64,000 nucleotides of DNA from Trichoderma breve (Eukaryota; Ascomycota; Sordariomycetes; Hypocreales; Hypocreaceae), in NCBI RefSeq assembly GCF_028502605.1, contig NW_026611593.1, forward strand, positions 1,860,001 to 1,924,000. The letters run 5' to 3'. A program made the position numbers and the translations under genes. The notes below the pieces were generated by a model that worked only from the letters and a program-made list of their open reading frames with translations, did no database searches and was not told the origin of the DNA. This document shows, in pieces, positions 10,249 to 22,823 of this stretch; position 1 is the stretch's first letter, and each line of letters starts with the position of its first letter.

Positions 10249-12462
10249 CTCTTTCAGAATGACGTTGAGCTACAGTCGCGTCGCCGCGTCTGGCTGCATG
10301 TAGATAAATAGTAGCAGCATCAATGCACTAACATCATAGTCGTGGCTGAGGCTGTGGCTGGATGAAGTCGAACAAAGAGCAAGTGGGAGGTTAAGGTTCA
10401 ATGTTGCTATCTTCAATCGGGCCTTACTAAGAGCTGAGAAATAGTTTCAACACTGCGCAGCGCTATCCGTCATTCACTATCAGGCACCGCACTAGCAGCG
10501 TGTCCAAAGTACCTGTACCGCTGTCAGGTTTAGGCATTTCCGTGCTAAAGGCTGTCCAACGGATTTGCCCTGGCAAGGGTCAACAAGGTTCTGCCGCGTC
10601 CGCGTCCGAGGATCGCGATCGCGATCGGAGAGGCAGAACGTGGACACCTGGTCGCTGTTACTAGCTGCCGACATTGAAATGAAGCAAGTTGAACTCGATG
10701 GATGCGAATCACGGCGAGAGGCGGGTGAAACGATGTGAGCCGTTGGCAGCGTCGGCAGCCTACAGGCATTTGATGTTGCTCTGGCAGATGGCAAACAAAC
10801 AAACTACGATGCATCCGTGGAGAGTCACCACACGGGAATGCTTATGCGTCGATAAATGCCGACGTGGACCGGACTGGATGCAACATTGAATGAAGCCAGT
10901 GCTTGTTACGTACAATCCAAGGTGCCTGGATCCAAGGTTATCTGTCCGGCAAGGCTAGGTTAGTACCAAGGTGATGGAGAGAAGGGCCACTAGTCCAAAG
11001 TCAAGCATGTGCTCGTATGCATGTAAAATTTCAGTGGGAGCCAACGGGTCTCAGGACACGCAGCAGATCGTGGGAGCTGCCAATACCGAATGGATGCTGG
11101 CTGGGCATCACATCAGCCGAGTTGCATTCGGCGTAATTCTCCTCGGATGGGAGACGGTTTGCCAATTTCCCTCGCCGAGGTGGCGGCACCTGTGCAATCC
11201 TGCTCGTACGAGTCCATACCGACTTGCACATGCAACATGCACATGCGTGTGCCGCCAAGGGCCATGTATGGTAATGGATGTGAGAGAGATCAACGGATAG
11301 GACTCGGGGGAGGTGATGATACCTGCATCAGGTACGGAGTCTGGCCGTTGGTTGCCAACCCTCCATCAGCAGCCCGATATGCAACCCCCTTGATTCTCAG
11401 ACAAGGTGCAAAACTGTCGCCAGGGAGATGCGGAACAAGCCGTGCAGATGTAGTCACATAATCTCACTGCGACTACCAATTATCTCCCACCGGCACACGG
11501 GAAAGGAGCCGGGAGAGAGAACGATTGATAAGAAAAATTCTCCCATCCATTCTCTGGTACTGCATCTCTCTTCTCTGTCGTGTTTCTTTCTTCTTTTTCC
11601 TTCTTTGCTTTTTGCTTCCTTTCCTAAAGCGAGCAAGTGGCATCACATAAGCGGAAAGAAAAAGAAAAGAAGAAACAATCCATAAAGGTGAAACATGGCC
11701 GTTCTCTTGACTAGAGTCCTTGGTAGTACTACTAAGATAATAGAACATGAGAAAAAAGTTGGAACATGGAAGAGAAAAAAACCCTCCGGATTCTAATAGC
11801 GGAGACTATAAGCCACCCCCCGTCCATCTCTAACACGTTTCCGCCCCCCATGAATGATGATTTGACGTTAGTCGGCCAAGTCGCTGGACATCACGGAGCA
11901 GTCGGTATGTACATGCACCGCTAGCTCCCCAGTTAGCAGCACCTGAAGCCCGCAGAAGTGGGAGCAGCGCAGTGACATGCCCCGGTGGGCTGAAAGAGCC
12001 CTGAGAGGACCCAAGAGGCCCCAAGAGGCCCATTGAGGGGACCGCTACAGGGGACCCAGGGCAGGGCTGCCAGCAGGCCGTTAATGAGCAGGCCTGGTTG
12101 GATCACCCACCTCCCTGGGCGTCGTATCCGGGCTGCAGGCTGCAGCACCTCGATTCCATCTCCCCGTCGCCTTCCAATCACCACCCCCCATCCCCTCTCT
12201 CCCACGTCTCACAGAACAGCCAGGGCCAAGCAGCTTCGAAAGCCCGTCTTCCAGGGGAAGCAAACGAAGTTGCCGCCACAGGAGACGGAGAGACACCAAG
12301 AGCGAGACAACCAGCAGCTTCGATGCCCGGGCCTTCTCCTCTCGCCTCGACGTGCGCTGACCAGTCGTTGCCGATCAGTCGCTGTTGACCAGTCGCTGTC
12401 CATCAAATCAGCATCAAATCAGCTTCGACCGCGCGGGTGATGCTCTGGCATTGACGTCGAAC
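10249..12462. promoter_or_regulatory. Divergent intergenic region between TERT and the RhoGEF gene
   Basis: About 2.2 kb separates the two divergently oriented start codons, so both promoters and 5' UTRs should lie here. The right part (about 12030-12460) is C-rich and probably the long leader of the RhoGEF mRNA. No ORF shows a recognisable domain. The placement is inferred from gene orientation only; no specific promoter element was identified. Confidence 0.5.
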
Positions 12463-15400
12463 ATGGACCCGGACCCGGACCTAGACTTGGACTTGGATAG
12501 CGTGCTTGTCGCCCATGATGCTGATGCTCATCCGCCGGCTCGCCATCTCCCCCATCTTCTTGACCACTCGAGCTCCAACCCAGCTGCCTTTTACTCTAAC
12601 CCTGCCAACGACATCGTCCTGCCCGCCTCAACCACCAATGCTCAGGTCCTCGCCCACCATGCTGCTGCCACCTTAGATCCTGACGACTTTTACAAGAGCT
12701 ACCAGACAGCACCCGGCGAGCCGCAGCCTTTCCCAATGGCCTCGCCAGTCCCGCCTCCCGACACCGATGGGGCTGCTGCAAGACACCTGCAGCCGCCTGC
12801 AAATCGCAGTGCTGGCCGTCAGGGTACCGGTACTGCCATGCGCTCCGCCTCGAACCCCCTCGACCGCAAGTCAGCCGCGACGTCGAGATCCCCTTCGGCC
12901 AGCGCCCCCAGCGTTAAGGATCTGAAGAAGCGCTTCGACCAGACCGGCGGGCCAAACTCCATCCCCAGACCTCCTCCGCGCCAGGTTGCTCCAGTCGCTC
13001 GGGTCAGGCAAGATACTATTACGAGTAAACCCAAACCGAAGCCGAAGCCCAGCTCGTCAGGCTCTTCATCCACGCACGCAAATACTCGTTCTGGCATCCC
13101 CGCTTCGAACTCGTCCAAGCAGTCTTCGTCATCGGGTTCGACCTCGGGTTCGACCTCGGGCTCGACCTCGACGTCAAGTCGTTTGCAAAAGACGAGGCAT
13201 GCTGAGCGTGAGCAAATGTCGGGTAGCTCACGGTCGTTTGCAAACCGCATTGGAAACCATCCACCCGAGACATCCACTAACGGGAACTCAATTGCCTCCA
13301 GCTCTATAACACCTCGCCCACACAATTCCCCACATTCAGCCTCCCAACCGTCGCCGCCATCTCCAAAGTCTAACCCTCAGTTTCCGGGCCTACTATTCGG
13401 AGAAATCCCCCCGGGCCAGCACGACGTCGTGGCCGCCGGCTTTGGCATCGACAACCTTCGCCCTCGAAGAACGTCCGAATCCAACGTGCACGGCCTCGTG
13501 GGTCGTCAACGCAGCTTCTCCGACCTCGAAGCCGAGCCTGCATCCCCATCTAGCTGGTACAGGGACCTCCACATGTCCCGAGGGAGCGCACCCAAAACCC
13601 ACACGCGATCTCGCAGCGATCACTCGGCGTCGAAACATCTCCTGCCCTTGATCCATAAATCGCCTCCGCCCGCAGCCACATCAACAGGAACAACAACAAC
13701 AGCGGCACTTGCAGCGGCCACGGTAACGGCAACGGCTGTTGCAGCAGCAGAGGCCACTGCCCACTCCGCCACACACGCGTCAGCAGGTGCAAGCTCCAAA
13801 CTACCTGTTTCCATCAGCAGGAGACTAGCGAGCCCAACCAACTCCAACTCCAGTCCCGCTTCCTCGCGATCGAATTCACCATCTACATTTAGGAGACCAC
13901 CGGTCAATGGTCGTAGTAGTAGCAGACAAGCCAGGCCGAACCCCTCTACGACTCGAGCGAAAACACCCACGCAGACAGGTCGAAAACAGCCTCCCTCGGG
14001 CCTGGTTACACCAAGTAATAGCAACAACAGGCTTCAGGCGTACGTGTCCACCGCGCCGCCCAAGCTTTCACCGCCCTTGAGGAGCTCTCGTCCACGCCAG
14101 CCAGTCTCCGTAGCGACAACAGCAAGCTCCCGAATGAAAGAGGCGGCCAAAACGAAGCCCCCTGCACGTCCAAATGCGAGGGATAACCCTTCTTCGTCAA
14201 AGACGTACGACCCAGCGAAGCGTAAGATAATAGCTGTTGGACCTATAGACTTTGAACAGCGTCGAGAACACATTCGACTGGCGTACACCAAGACCATTCG
14301 AGAAAGCCAGGCCTACGAGGTGCGCCAAAGGGCGGTGGAGAGGAGGCGGAAGCAGATGGAGGAGGCCAAGGCCAAAGCAGAAACCGCCACAACTGCAGCT
14401 GCCGCTCCAGATACAGATACAACTACGACTACAACTACGGCTTCACCTACCACGGTGACCGCCGGGGAGGAAGAGGCTTCAAGTAACGAGCCAGCAGAAG
14501 ACCGCGTAAATCCAGAGGTAGAGGCAGCGGAGACAGGGCCGGCTGAAAGCTTCTCGGCGAGGGAGCCGGCCGTGGAGCTCCCAGCTGATCATGACCCTCG
14601 TGCTGTTGTGGGGAACAACCGCGCAAGCCTTCTAGAAATCCCGACAGATGCAGCCTCGCACCCAGCTCCTGGCAAGGATGATGATTCGCCGACGCTGGGT
14701 ATCCCCGGGAGCTTCCCTGAACCTTCACCGTCCGCTAACGTAGCAAGAAAGCAACGGCCTCTGTCAACCATTTCAGCAACCTCTGCTGTTACCGAGTTTG
14801 ATATTGAGCCCCAGGCAGAGCTTTCCGAACTGACTATGTCCGATCGGCCGCTCAGCCCCCAAATCATAGTGCCGAAACGAGAACGCTCTCAGTACCGAAG
14901 CCCCTTTGAGGACGACGACTTTCCATCATCGCCGCCGCGGCCGCGCCCTGCGACTCATCACATTAGCCAAGATAGCCATACCGACCAGCAGTTTATCCCT
15001 GACGCTTATTACGACAATGAGCATCAGGAGAACTCCTTTGAGACCCATGTGCACCAAGATTACCAAACCATTGTGACGATACTGCCGCAGCCTTCGCACG
15101 AGCCCCCTGCTGCCGAGGAGACTGCGCGGGCGGCGTCTTTTCCCCGACTGGATATTCAAGATGAATCAGACTGCCACTCAGACTTAGAAAGCGTTCCGGC
15201 AATGGCTCGCCGCATGCGCGCTGATATCGATGATGCCGCCACAGATGCCTGTACCGAAGAGACGGACGACCGAGATGGGATGGAGGATGAGCGGTCCCCA
15301 TACCGCTTCGGCGCCGCCCATTCGCCGAACAGGGCTTCTACATGTGCATCATCGGACATAGAAACCTTTGATGACCTTCTCTATCCTTCGCATGACGAGC

Positions 15401-18400
15401 AGGTCGATGCGGGTCCACCAAACAAACTTTTGGCGCCGCCCTCGATATCCCGGGCCGACAGATCAAGCCATCAAACCGCATGGACTAACGTCTCTGTGGA
15501 GAGTATGGGACACTCAGAGGCCTCAGAGTCGCCTGTTATGCGAGCGACTTCATGGAAGTTGTCTGGTGGTTCATCTGGAAGGGATGATTCCTCCATTAGA
15601 AGCTTCTCTTATCACAGCGCCGGTGTTCGCCCTTCTGTTGACTCGACACGGTCGTCGATCCAACTCGGCCAACAGCTCCCGGAACTAGACACGGGCGAAG
15701 GCTTCTCGATCCCTTACTTATCTGCAGAGGCGGCTTCTGACTTTTCGTATCTATCGTCGCCGAAACACGAACCGCCAGCCCTTCCCCGCTCTGGACGGAA
15801 CTCAGCCATCGAATCGCAAACGTCCAGTGTATTTTATGAACAGTCCCAGTATGGTAGCACCTTGGTCAACTCTGAACGGGGGAGTGGGGAGTACATCTCT
15901 CATCATTCGGAAACTCCTCTGTCGATGATGGACATGACCTCGATGGAGACTATGGACCAGTACTTTGAGGGCCAGGCCCCCCAAGACAGCGATGCCAAAT
16001 CATTCATTCAAGAAACTGAGGACCTAAGCAGCGAAGAGCGGCATCGCCTGATTCAAAGACGAAACGTCATCAAGGAGCTTGTCGACACCGAGGCCATCTT
16101 CGTAAGAGACATGAACATTGTAGAAGAGATTTATAAAGGCACCGCGGAGGCTTGCCCCAAGCTGGATGCGAAGATAAGCAAGCTCATTTTCCGGAACAGC
16201 GACGAGATTGTCGAATTCCACACCTCATTCCTTGTCCTCCTCAAGGAGGCGGTGGCCAGCATATATGTGCCGAAAAGTGGCCGTTCCCTTGTCGCTAGAG
16301 AGGACTCACTTTACTCGGAACAAAGCCAGACCTCCATTGTTGACCTTAGTGACGCCAAGGACCGCGAGACGTCACTTGGTCCGGCGTTCCAAGCCAGCAT
16401 GGAGAAGATGAAACTTGCTCACGAGGGGTTCCTGAGAAACAGCGACCAGGCGGCCAAAAAGCTCATCCAGATCCAACAGGACCCGACGGTTCAAATCTGG
16501 CTGAACGAATGCAATGAGGTGGCCAAGGACCTGACCGCTGCCTGGGACTTGGATTCTCTGCTCATTAAACCGATGCAGCGAATTACAAAGTACCCGAATC
16601 TGATCATGACGCTCCTGCAACACACTCCCCAGGATCATCCCGATCGAGAGCCGCTTGTGGTGGCCAAAGAGGCGCTTGAAGAGGCCATTATCGAGATCAA
16701 CAAGACGAAGAAGAACTTTGAGCTAGTCGGACAAATCGTCGGTAGAAAACGTAAGGAGTCCGACGTGAAGGCGGGACTTGCTCGAGCCTTTGGCAAGAAG
16801 GTGGACAAGCTGCAAGGCGGTGCTCGACCGCCCGAGGATCCTGAGTATGTCAAGCTGGAGGAAAGGTTCAGTGATGATTATCTGCGGTTACAAGTCGTTT
16901 TGCGCGATGTCGAGTTCTACACTAGGCAAGTGTCATCGTACGTGCACGAGTTTCTGCAATACTTGTCGGCGATTGAGTTGGTCATGCGACTCCAGCCAGG
17001 CAGCTTCCCTGAGCTGGAGAGCAAGTGGGTGCAGTTTAACATTTCGATCCGCGACATTGAGAAAGTAGCGCTGGAGCAGCACGTAAGTCATTTTCTCTGT
17101 CCCGTATAATAACTTGACAGGACGATTGTACTAATTTACATTCTAGTTGGCACAAATACGAAAGCATGTCATCGAGCCATTTGAACATGTCATCAAGTCT
17201 TACGGGAACCCCTCGTTGGCTATGAAGAAGAGGCAAAAGCGCCGAGTTGTATGGGAACGTGCAGAGCAGCTAAAGAAGGCAGGCAAAAGCGTGGAACCCA
17301 AACTCAAGGAGCTGGTTGAGCAATATGAGGCTCTCAACGACACGCTGATCAAGGAGCTTCCGAAGCTGTCGGCGTTGACGGAAAAGGTGGGGAACATTTG
17401 CTTGGGCAATCTCATCAACATCCAGGCCAATTGGTACCTGATATGGAGGGAGAAGATGAGGGCTGTCCTGGCGGACGCGCCTGAGATGCCAGAAATAGAG
17501 GAAATTGTGGCAACTTTCGAGCGAGAGTTTCCCTACGCAAACGAGATGATGGCCAACATCGGCATTATCAACCCGGCCTACCATGGACGAACGTCCATCT
17601 CGACGACGAATGGAGACGACAACCTCCCCAGAACTAGGGGGCGAACTTCGGAAGCAGAGAACAGAGCATGGGGCCAGCCTGTGAATGGCGAACCAGTGCC
17701 TTCCCTGCCTGCGCCTGATTTTGGCAAACGACATAGCGGCTCGTTTACTCTATCTCCAATTGCTGCCGGGCCTTCCAGCGGCTTCGGGGCGACGGCGCCC
17801 AGTCCTCACCAGTACTATTATAGAGACTTTTATGCCGGCCTGTCAAGCAGTCAGGGAGGAATGGCATCACCGAGATCGGCCGAAGTGCCAGCAACCTCTC
17901 GATCACTTGGCGGTACGAGACCGAGTACGGGCAAGAGCTTCGATTCGTCGGCGATGGCAATGCCGCGACAGAGCACAGAGTCGGCACCTCACACCCGACG
18001 AGATTCGGGTAACACATATTATTCTAGCTATCATCAGCATGACAGCCGTAGATTCTCCAACCTATTTCACTCCGCTCTGCCTCTCCCAGACGGCCCCGAA
18101 GAAAGCCAGCGGTCGTCTAGGGCGTCATCACGAGAGCGAGCGCATGCTTCTGACGGATACAATATCCTGTGGTTGGCAGCATCGCTCTTTGAGTTTAACA
18201 TTTCCACAACAAAACACGAGGCCGGGTATCCTTACCTGACATATCAGGCTGGCGAGGTATGTCTCTAATGGCCCCAAGTGTGCACAACATATGCTGACAT
18301 TGCAATACACAGATTTTTGACGTGATTGCCGAAAAGGGCGAGCTCTGGCTTGCAAAGAACCAAGACGACCCGACGGACCAGGTGGGCTGGATTTGGTCCA

Positions 18401-18429
18401 AGCATTTTGCCAAGCTGGCCGACTCATAG
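12463..18429 (+). CDS. Rho/Cdc42 guanine nucleotide exchange factor, DH-BAR-SH3 architecture
   Basis: Predicted activator of a Rho-type GTPase, acting in polarity or septation at the membrane. Exons are 12463-17082, 17147-18256 and 18313-18429, giving 1948 aa. Both introns have GTAAGT/GTATGT donors and YAG acceptors. The first 1190 residues are Ser/Pro/Thr-rich and disordered, starting with an Asp-rich repeat and including Ala-rich and Thr-rich tracts. A Dbl-homology domain spans about 1190-1440, with the final-helix motif DLDSLLIKPMQRITKYP near 1360. It is followed by a BAR-type coiled region (about 1470-1690), a second disordered stretch, and an SH3 domain (about 1880-1945) ending GWIWSKHF. 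The DH-BAR order resembles fission yeast Gef1 and animal Tuba/DNMBP, and no PH domain is evident. I chose the first ATG in frame; upstream in-frame codons lack an ATG. The exact GTPase partner is inferred, not shown. Confidence 0.92.
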
Positions 18430-19708
18430 AGAAGCGCATAATTGAAATTTTGACCATGGCGTTGGCGCGAGGCAGACAAAACAAACAAAAGACGAAGCGA
18501 CGGATTTGCTTTTTTACTACTATTATGGAAACCGGGATCAGCATCGAACAAGATGCACGTGTACACAATAACTAAGGCATTGAGGAAGGATAGGCAAGCA
18601 ACCAGGCGTTTTCTTTTTTTTTCCTTTTTCTGACTTTTTTTCCGTTTGTCTCATGAAGCCTTCTGTTTCTCTCCTTCTCTCTTCCTTTCTCTCTTCATTG
18701 CATGGTTTCACTTTGCATTGAAGAAGCATAGCAGCTGCGCAGTGGAATTTTTCTTCAGCCTGTTACTGCTTTCCTGCCTTGTCATCTTTCTTGCTAATGT
18801 CGAGTTTCTTTTTTATTCTTCCTCAATGATGGAGCTAGAGCCAATTGGCACCTTAGTTGGAAGAAGGGGATTCTGATTGTGTCATCTTGAGATGACGAGA
18901 GCTTTTGTTGTTTCTTCTTCTTCTTTTGGCACTCGATTTGTCTTGTCGGGTTTTAAAGGCGTTGGGCAATACGGCCCGGTGTAAGGCGTGTGAAAGCAAG
19001 CGGCTTAATGGAAGAGAGATGGCGGGATGTAGGGTTTTACATGTCCTACCATATCACAGCACGAAAGTAGACAGATCTGAGCCGAAAGATACCATGTCAT
19101 GACACGAATTTATTTCTGTACGAAATGGCTCGAGCTTGCTGAGCGCTTGATAGCAATCGACTGTACAACACATGCTGCAACCTGTTGAGAATGGTTAGTG
19201 AGAAGTAAATCAGTGTTGTTAGGCCAAGATAAGGCCAAGACCAAGACAAGACACCAACACCAGTAAAATATGAAACAGCCTCCAAAATGGGTCTCTGTTA
19301 CGAGGTTTGTCCTGCAGTGATGCTGGCGATACGAGGCCCCCCCATGGCTGTTTCGAGTCTAGAACGGAGAGCGAGAGACTGCTGGGTCTCACAGGGGGCT
19401 ATTAATAGCCGGTGTGCTGGGGGTGGAGGACAAAGGACGCGACATTTGAGCCCCCTTTCCCTTGGGGGGTTTTACCAGGCCAATCTACCTATCTATCTTC
19501 ACGACAAAGAGAAAAAAAAGAGAAGACAACAGGAATTTTTGAAGATGTTTAGGGATGGTACATAGCAATGCAATTAACGAGGCCGATTGTTAACTGATTT
19601 AGCGGGCGCACGCGACACTGGAACGTTCTTTTTATTAGGGGGCTTGGTTTTTGGTGAGATTGCGGTAGATACCCAAACAAAACACACAAAGCGTTGCGGA
19701 AGGCCACG
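18430..19708. other. Intergenic region between RhoGEF and MFS transporter genes
   Basis: About 1.3 kb. The left part is T-rich with pyrimidine runs and should hold the RhoGEF 3' UTR. The right part should hold the transporter promoter and leader. No ORF with a recognisable domain was found. Confidence 0.55.
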
Positions 19709-21775
19709 ATGGCGTCTTCGCTGGTTGGGAGGGCGTCGATTCGGGGTGGTTCGGAGACGGTGCAGATGGTGTTGTTGACGTTTTGCACGATTGGGATTAC
19801 GTGAGTTTTTCTTATTTTATTTTTCTTATATGGATTGGAAGGGTGGTGAGGGTGAAGGTGAAGGTGAGGTGGAGCTTGGTGAGAGAGTCTTTTGCTGACG
19901 CGTTTCTGGGGGGCTACGTATAGGTTTACATGGGGCATTGAAATGACTTGTAAGTCTTGATTCAATTCTCACTCAACGGGAATCAATCTCATTCATTCTG
20001 AAAGAATCATCATTTTCAATGAAATATAAGCTAACATGAGCTCTTTCATCCAGACTGCACGCCCTACCTCCTCAACCTGGGCCTCACCAAGAGCAACACG
20101 TCGCTCGTCTGGATCGCAGGCCCTCTATCCGGCCTCATTGTGCAGCCCATCGTCGGGGTCGTGGCCGATGAGAGCACCTCGCGCTGGGGCCGGCGCAGGC
20201 CGCTGATGATGGTCGGGGCGGTGATTGTGTCGGCGTGCCTGCTGGTGCTGGGCTTCACGAGGGAGATTGTGGGCGGCTTCATGGGGGCTGAGGCCGGGAG
20301 TGATGCGGCGAGGAGGGTGACGGTTGTTCTGGCGGTGGCGGCGATTTACGCGGTGGACTTTGCCATCAATATGAGTATGTGTGAAGATGAGAAGAATCCC
20401 CCCTTTTTGGCTTGTGGTTTGAGGGCTAATGATTTGCTGCTGTGTTCTAGTCATGTCGTGTGCGAGGAGTCTCATTGTCGATACGCTTCCCATTGAGAAG
20501 CAGCAGGCTGGAGCTGCCTGGGGTCAGTCTAACCATTGATTTTCACTCTCCCTCCTCTTGTTCAAACTTACTGAACATCATCAAACACAGGCAGCCGGAT
20601 GAACGCCATCGGCCACATGATCGGCTACGGCGCCGGCTCCATCGACCTCGTCCGCCTGCTCGGCCCCGGCTTCGGCGACTCGCAGTTCAAGCAGCTAACC
20701 GTCATCGCCGCCATGGCCATCCTCGGCACCACCTCCGTCACCTGCTGGGCCGTCACCGAGCGCGTCCTCGTCGCCAGCAAGGACCACGACGACAAGAAGC
20801 AGCACCTCGACGACCCCCTGAGCGTCTTCCGCCAGATCCGCTCCACGCTGCTCACCTTGCCGCCGCGCGTACAAGCCATCTGCTGGGCCCAGTTCTGGTC
20901 CTGGATCGGCTGGTTCCCGTTTCTCTTCTACAGCACCACCTGGGTCGGCGAGACGTACTTTCGCTACGATATGCCGCCTGGTGCGAAGAAGTCGGCTGAC
21001 ACGCTGGGAGATATTGGACGTATTGGGAGTGCGGCTTTGATGATTTACTCGACTGTCAGTTTTGTCGGGGCTTTCTTCTTGCCCATGGTTGTGCGCTCTC
21101 CGGATGATGATAGCTACACGCACCGGCCGCCGCGAGCAATGGCTGGGTTCCTTGAGAAGCTCAACAGCATGAAGCCGGACTTGTTGACGGCTTGGATTTG
21201 CGGCCACTTGATGTTTTCGGCGGCCATGTTTATGGCCCCCTTGGCGAGGAGCTTTATATCTGCCACGTTTCTCATGTGTCTATGTGGAATGTAAGTCATT
21301 CATCTATCCTTGGCCCCGGTGACAGTTTCTACCAGAGCCAATATGCTGATTTCTCCTTTTCTAAATCTCCAGACCATGGGCCATTGCAATGTGGGCTCCA
21401 ACAGCCTTCCTCGGCATCGAAGTCAACAAACTCAGCGGCGCCCACGATCCCTCCTCCATTCTCCCTTCATCACGCGCCTCTTCCCGCTCCTCCTCCTCTT
21501 CTTCTTCATCTTCCACATCGGGCGAGTTGTCCGGTATCTACTTTGGTATCCTCAACATTTACACCACCCTCCCCCAGTTTATCGGCACCTTCATCTCCAC
21601 CATCGTCTTTGCCATCCTCGAGCCCGGTAAGAGCCCCGAGCTGCACGAAGCCGCTGAGGAAACAGCCAGCAAGGATGCTGGCGAAGGCACGAATGCCATT
21701 GCGGTTTGTCTGTTTATCGGTGCTATGAGTACCCTGATTGCGGCTCGGATGACGCAGAAGCTACGAAAGTTGTGA
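19709..21775 (+). CDS. MFS transporter of the sucrose/alpha-glucoside (SLC45/SUT-like) family
   Basis: Predicted proton-coupled sugar carrier with about 12 membrane helices. Six exons fit exactly: 19709-19800, 19924-19949, 20054-20374, 20451-20522, 20591-21290 and 21373-21775. They total 1614 nt and encode 537 aa, and all five introns are GT-AG. The first helix contains the family pattern FTWGIEMTYCTPYLL split over three exons, the second being only 26 nt. It is followed by SLVWIAGPLSGLIVQP and a loop 2-3 RWGRRRP motif, as in plant and fungal sucrose transporters. A cytoplasmic loop near residue 420 has a Ser-rich insertion with nine consecutive Ser. The start ATG leaves about 20 residues before helix 1, normal for the family. 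The substrate is inferred from family resemblance and could be another glycoside. Confidence 0.88.
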
Positions 21776-22331
21776 AAAGACAAGGTTTTTAGTTCTGGCT
21801 TTATGGGTTGCCTATTGTGATTCTTTCGAGAAGGGAGATGATGACGATGATGAGAAGAAGGTGTCTTTTATTTGTTTGAAGCGTGGAGAAAGGAGTGATG
21901 CAAACTTTCATTTCTTGTTACATGTTGTTCTTCGTTCGGCTTACCGTTCTTTCATTTCTTCTCTTTTGTTCATTATAAAATACTTAGTTTGTGTCGTACA
22001 TAGAGTTAGAGCTTAGAGCTTAGATAGAGATCAAATTCTCATGGTATTGAAGGAACTTTAGTTGTCAAAAGCAGTAGCAAAACCACGAGGCAACAGTACC
22101 GCATATCAAGACCACCATCGGACAGAGACGTATGCAGTCCGTCAGTTTGACGTTGCTTGTTAGATTCAGATTCATCTCACAACAAGTAATCAGTTATATG
22201 TACACACGACGGAGCTCCCCTTTAGTACACAGAGGGAGACACACCGTCCAGAGAGATCCAAAGAGGGAGAGCCTTCTTCAACAAAACAGCCCAGCGATAT
22301 AATATACCGCCGCGAAGTAGCCTCCCCATCA
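21776..22331. other. Convergent 3' intergenic region
   Basis: About 550 bp between the stop codons of the rightward transporter and the leftward Pkr1 gene. It should contain both 3' UTRs. It is T-rich in the left half; no gene was seen. Confidence 0.6.
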
Positions 22332-22823
22332 TCACTTCCTCTCTCTCTCATTCTCAGACACCCTCTCCCACTCATCCTCCGTACTCACACTCGACACTGA
22401 CTCCGTCAACGGCCGCTGCTTCACCTCCCCCTTCTTCTCCACAGGCTCGACATCCCCGGCCGCAGCAGCGCTACTACTCTTCTTATTCCTCGCGCTCCGC
22501 CTCGTCACTCTACCCTCGACCTCAGTATCGCTCGACCCCGACGCCTCGCCGCTCTTCTTCCTCTCGTCGAGCTGCTTATTCTTGTTCTTCATCTCCTCGG
22601 CCGCCTGCGCGATCCGCAGCTCGCGCGCGAACCAGTTGATGGACCACCACAGCCCGCCGCACAGCACAGACAGCACGACAAAGTGCACGCTGTACGTCGC
22701 GAACAGGAGGGACAGCAGGACGACCTGCAGGGCGGCGAAGGTGATGTTTGTGGCTTTGAGGATGGTGGGCGTGGGGCCGGGCGTGAAGATGCCCTCCCAG
22801 AGCTCGACGAAGAAGGACGACAT
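22332..22823 (-). CDS. pkr1: V-ATPase assembly factor Pkr1
   Basis: Small ER membrane protein of the Pkr1 family, which in yeast helps assemble the V0 sector of the vacuolar proton ATPase. It is a single exon of 163 aa. The first 75 residues match the family pattern: FVELWEGIFTPGPTPTILKA, then ATNITFAALQ, two adjacent hydrophobic helices (about residues 28-62) and the conserved WWSINWFAREL. The C-terminal half is a charged, Ser-rich, probably cytoplasmic tail typical of filamentous fungi. I chose the ATG directly before SSFFVELW because this is where family members begin. The longer upstream frame is leader sequence with microsatellite-like tracts. The gene is convergent with the MFS transporter. 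Confidence 0.93.
   Translation of the reverse strand: MSSFFVELWEGIFTPGPTPTILKATNITFAALQVVLLSLLFATYSVHFVVLSVLCGGLWWSINWFARELRIAQAAEEMKNKNKQLDERKKSGEASGSSDTEVEGRVTRRSARNKKSSSAAAAGDVEPVEKKGEVKQRPLTESVSSVSTEDEWERVSENERERK

Noticed and set aside
12385..12462. In-frame upstream extension of the RhoGEF ORF
   Set aside because: It opens with TTG. The first ATG in frame is at 12463, so the extension is leader sequence.
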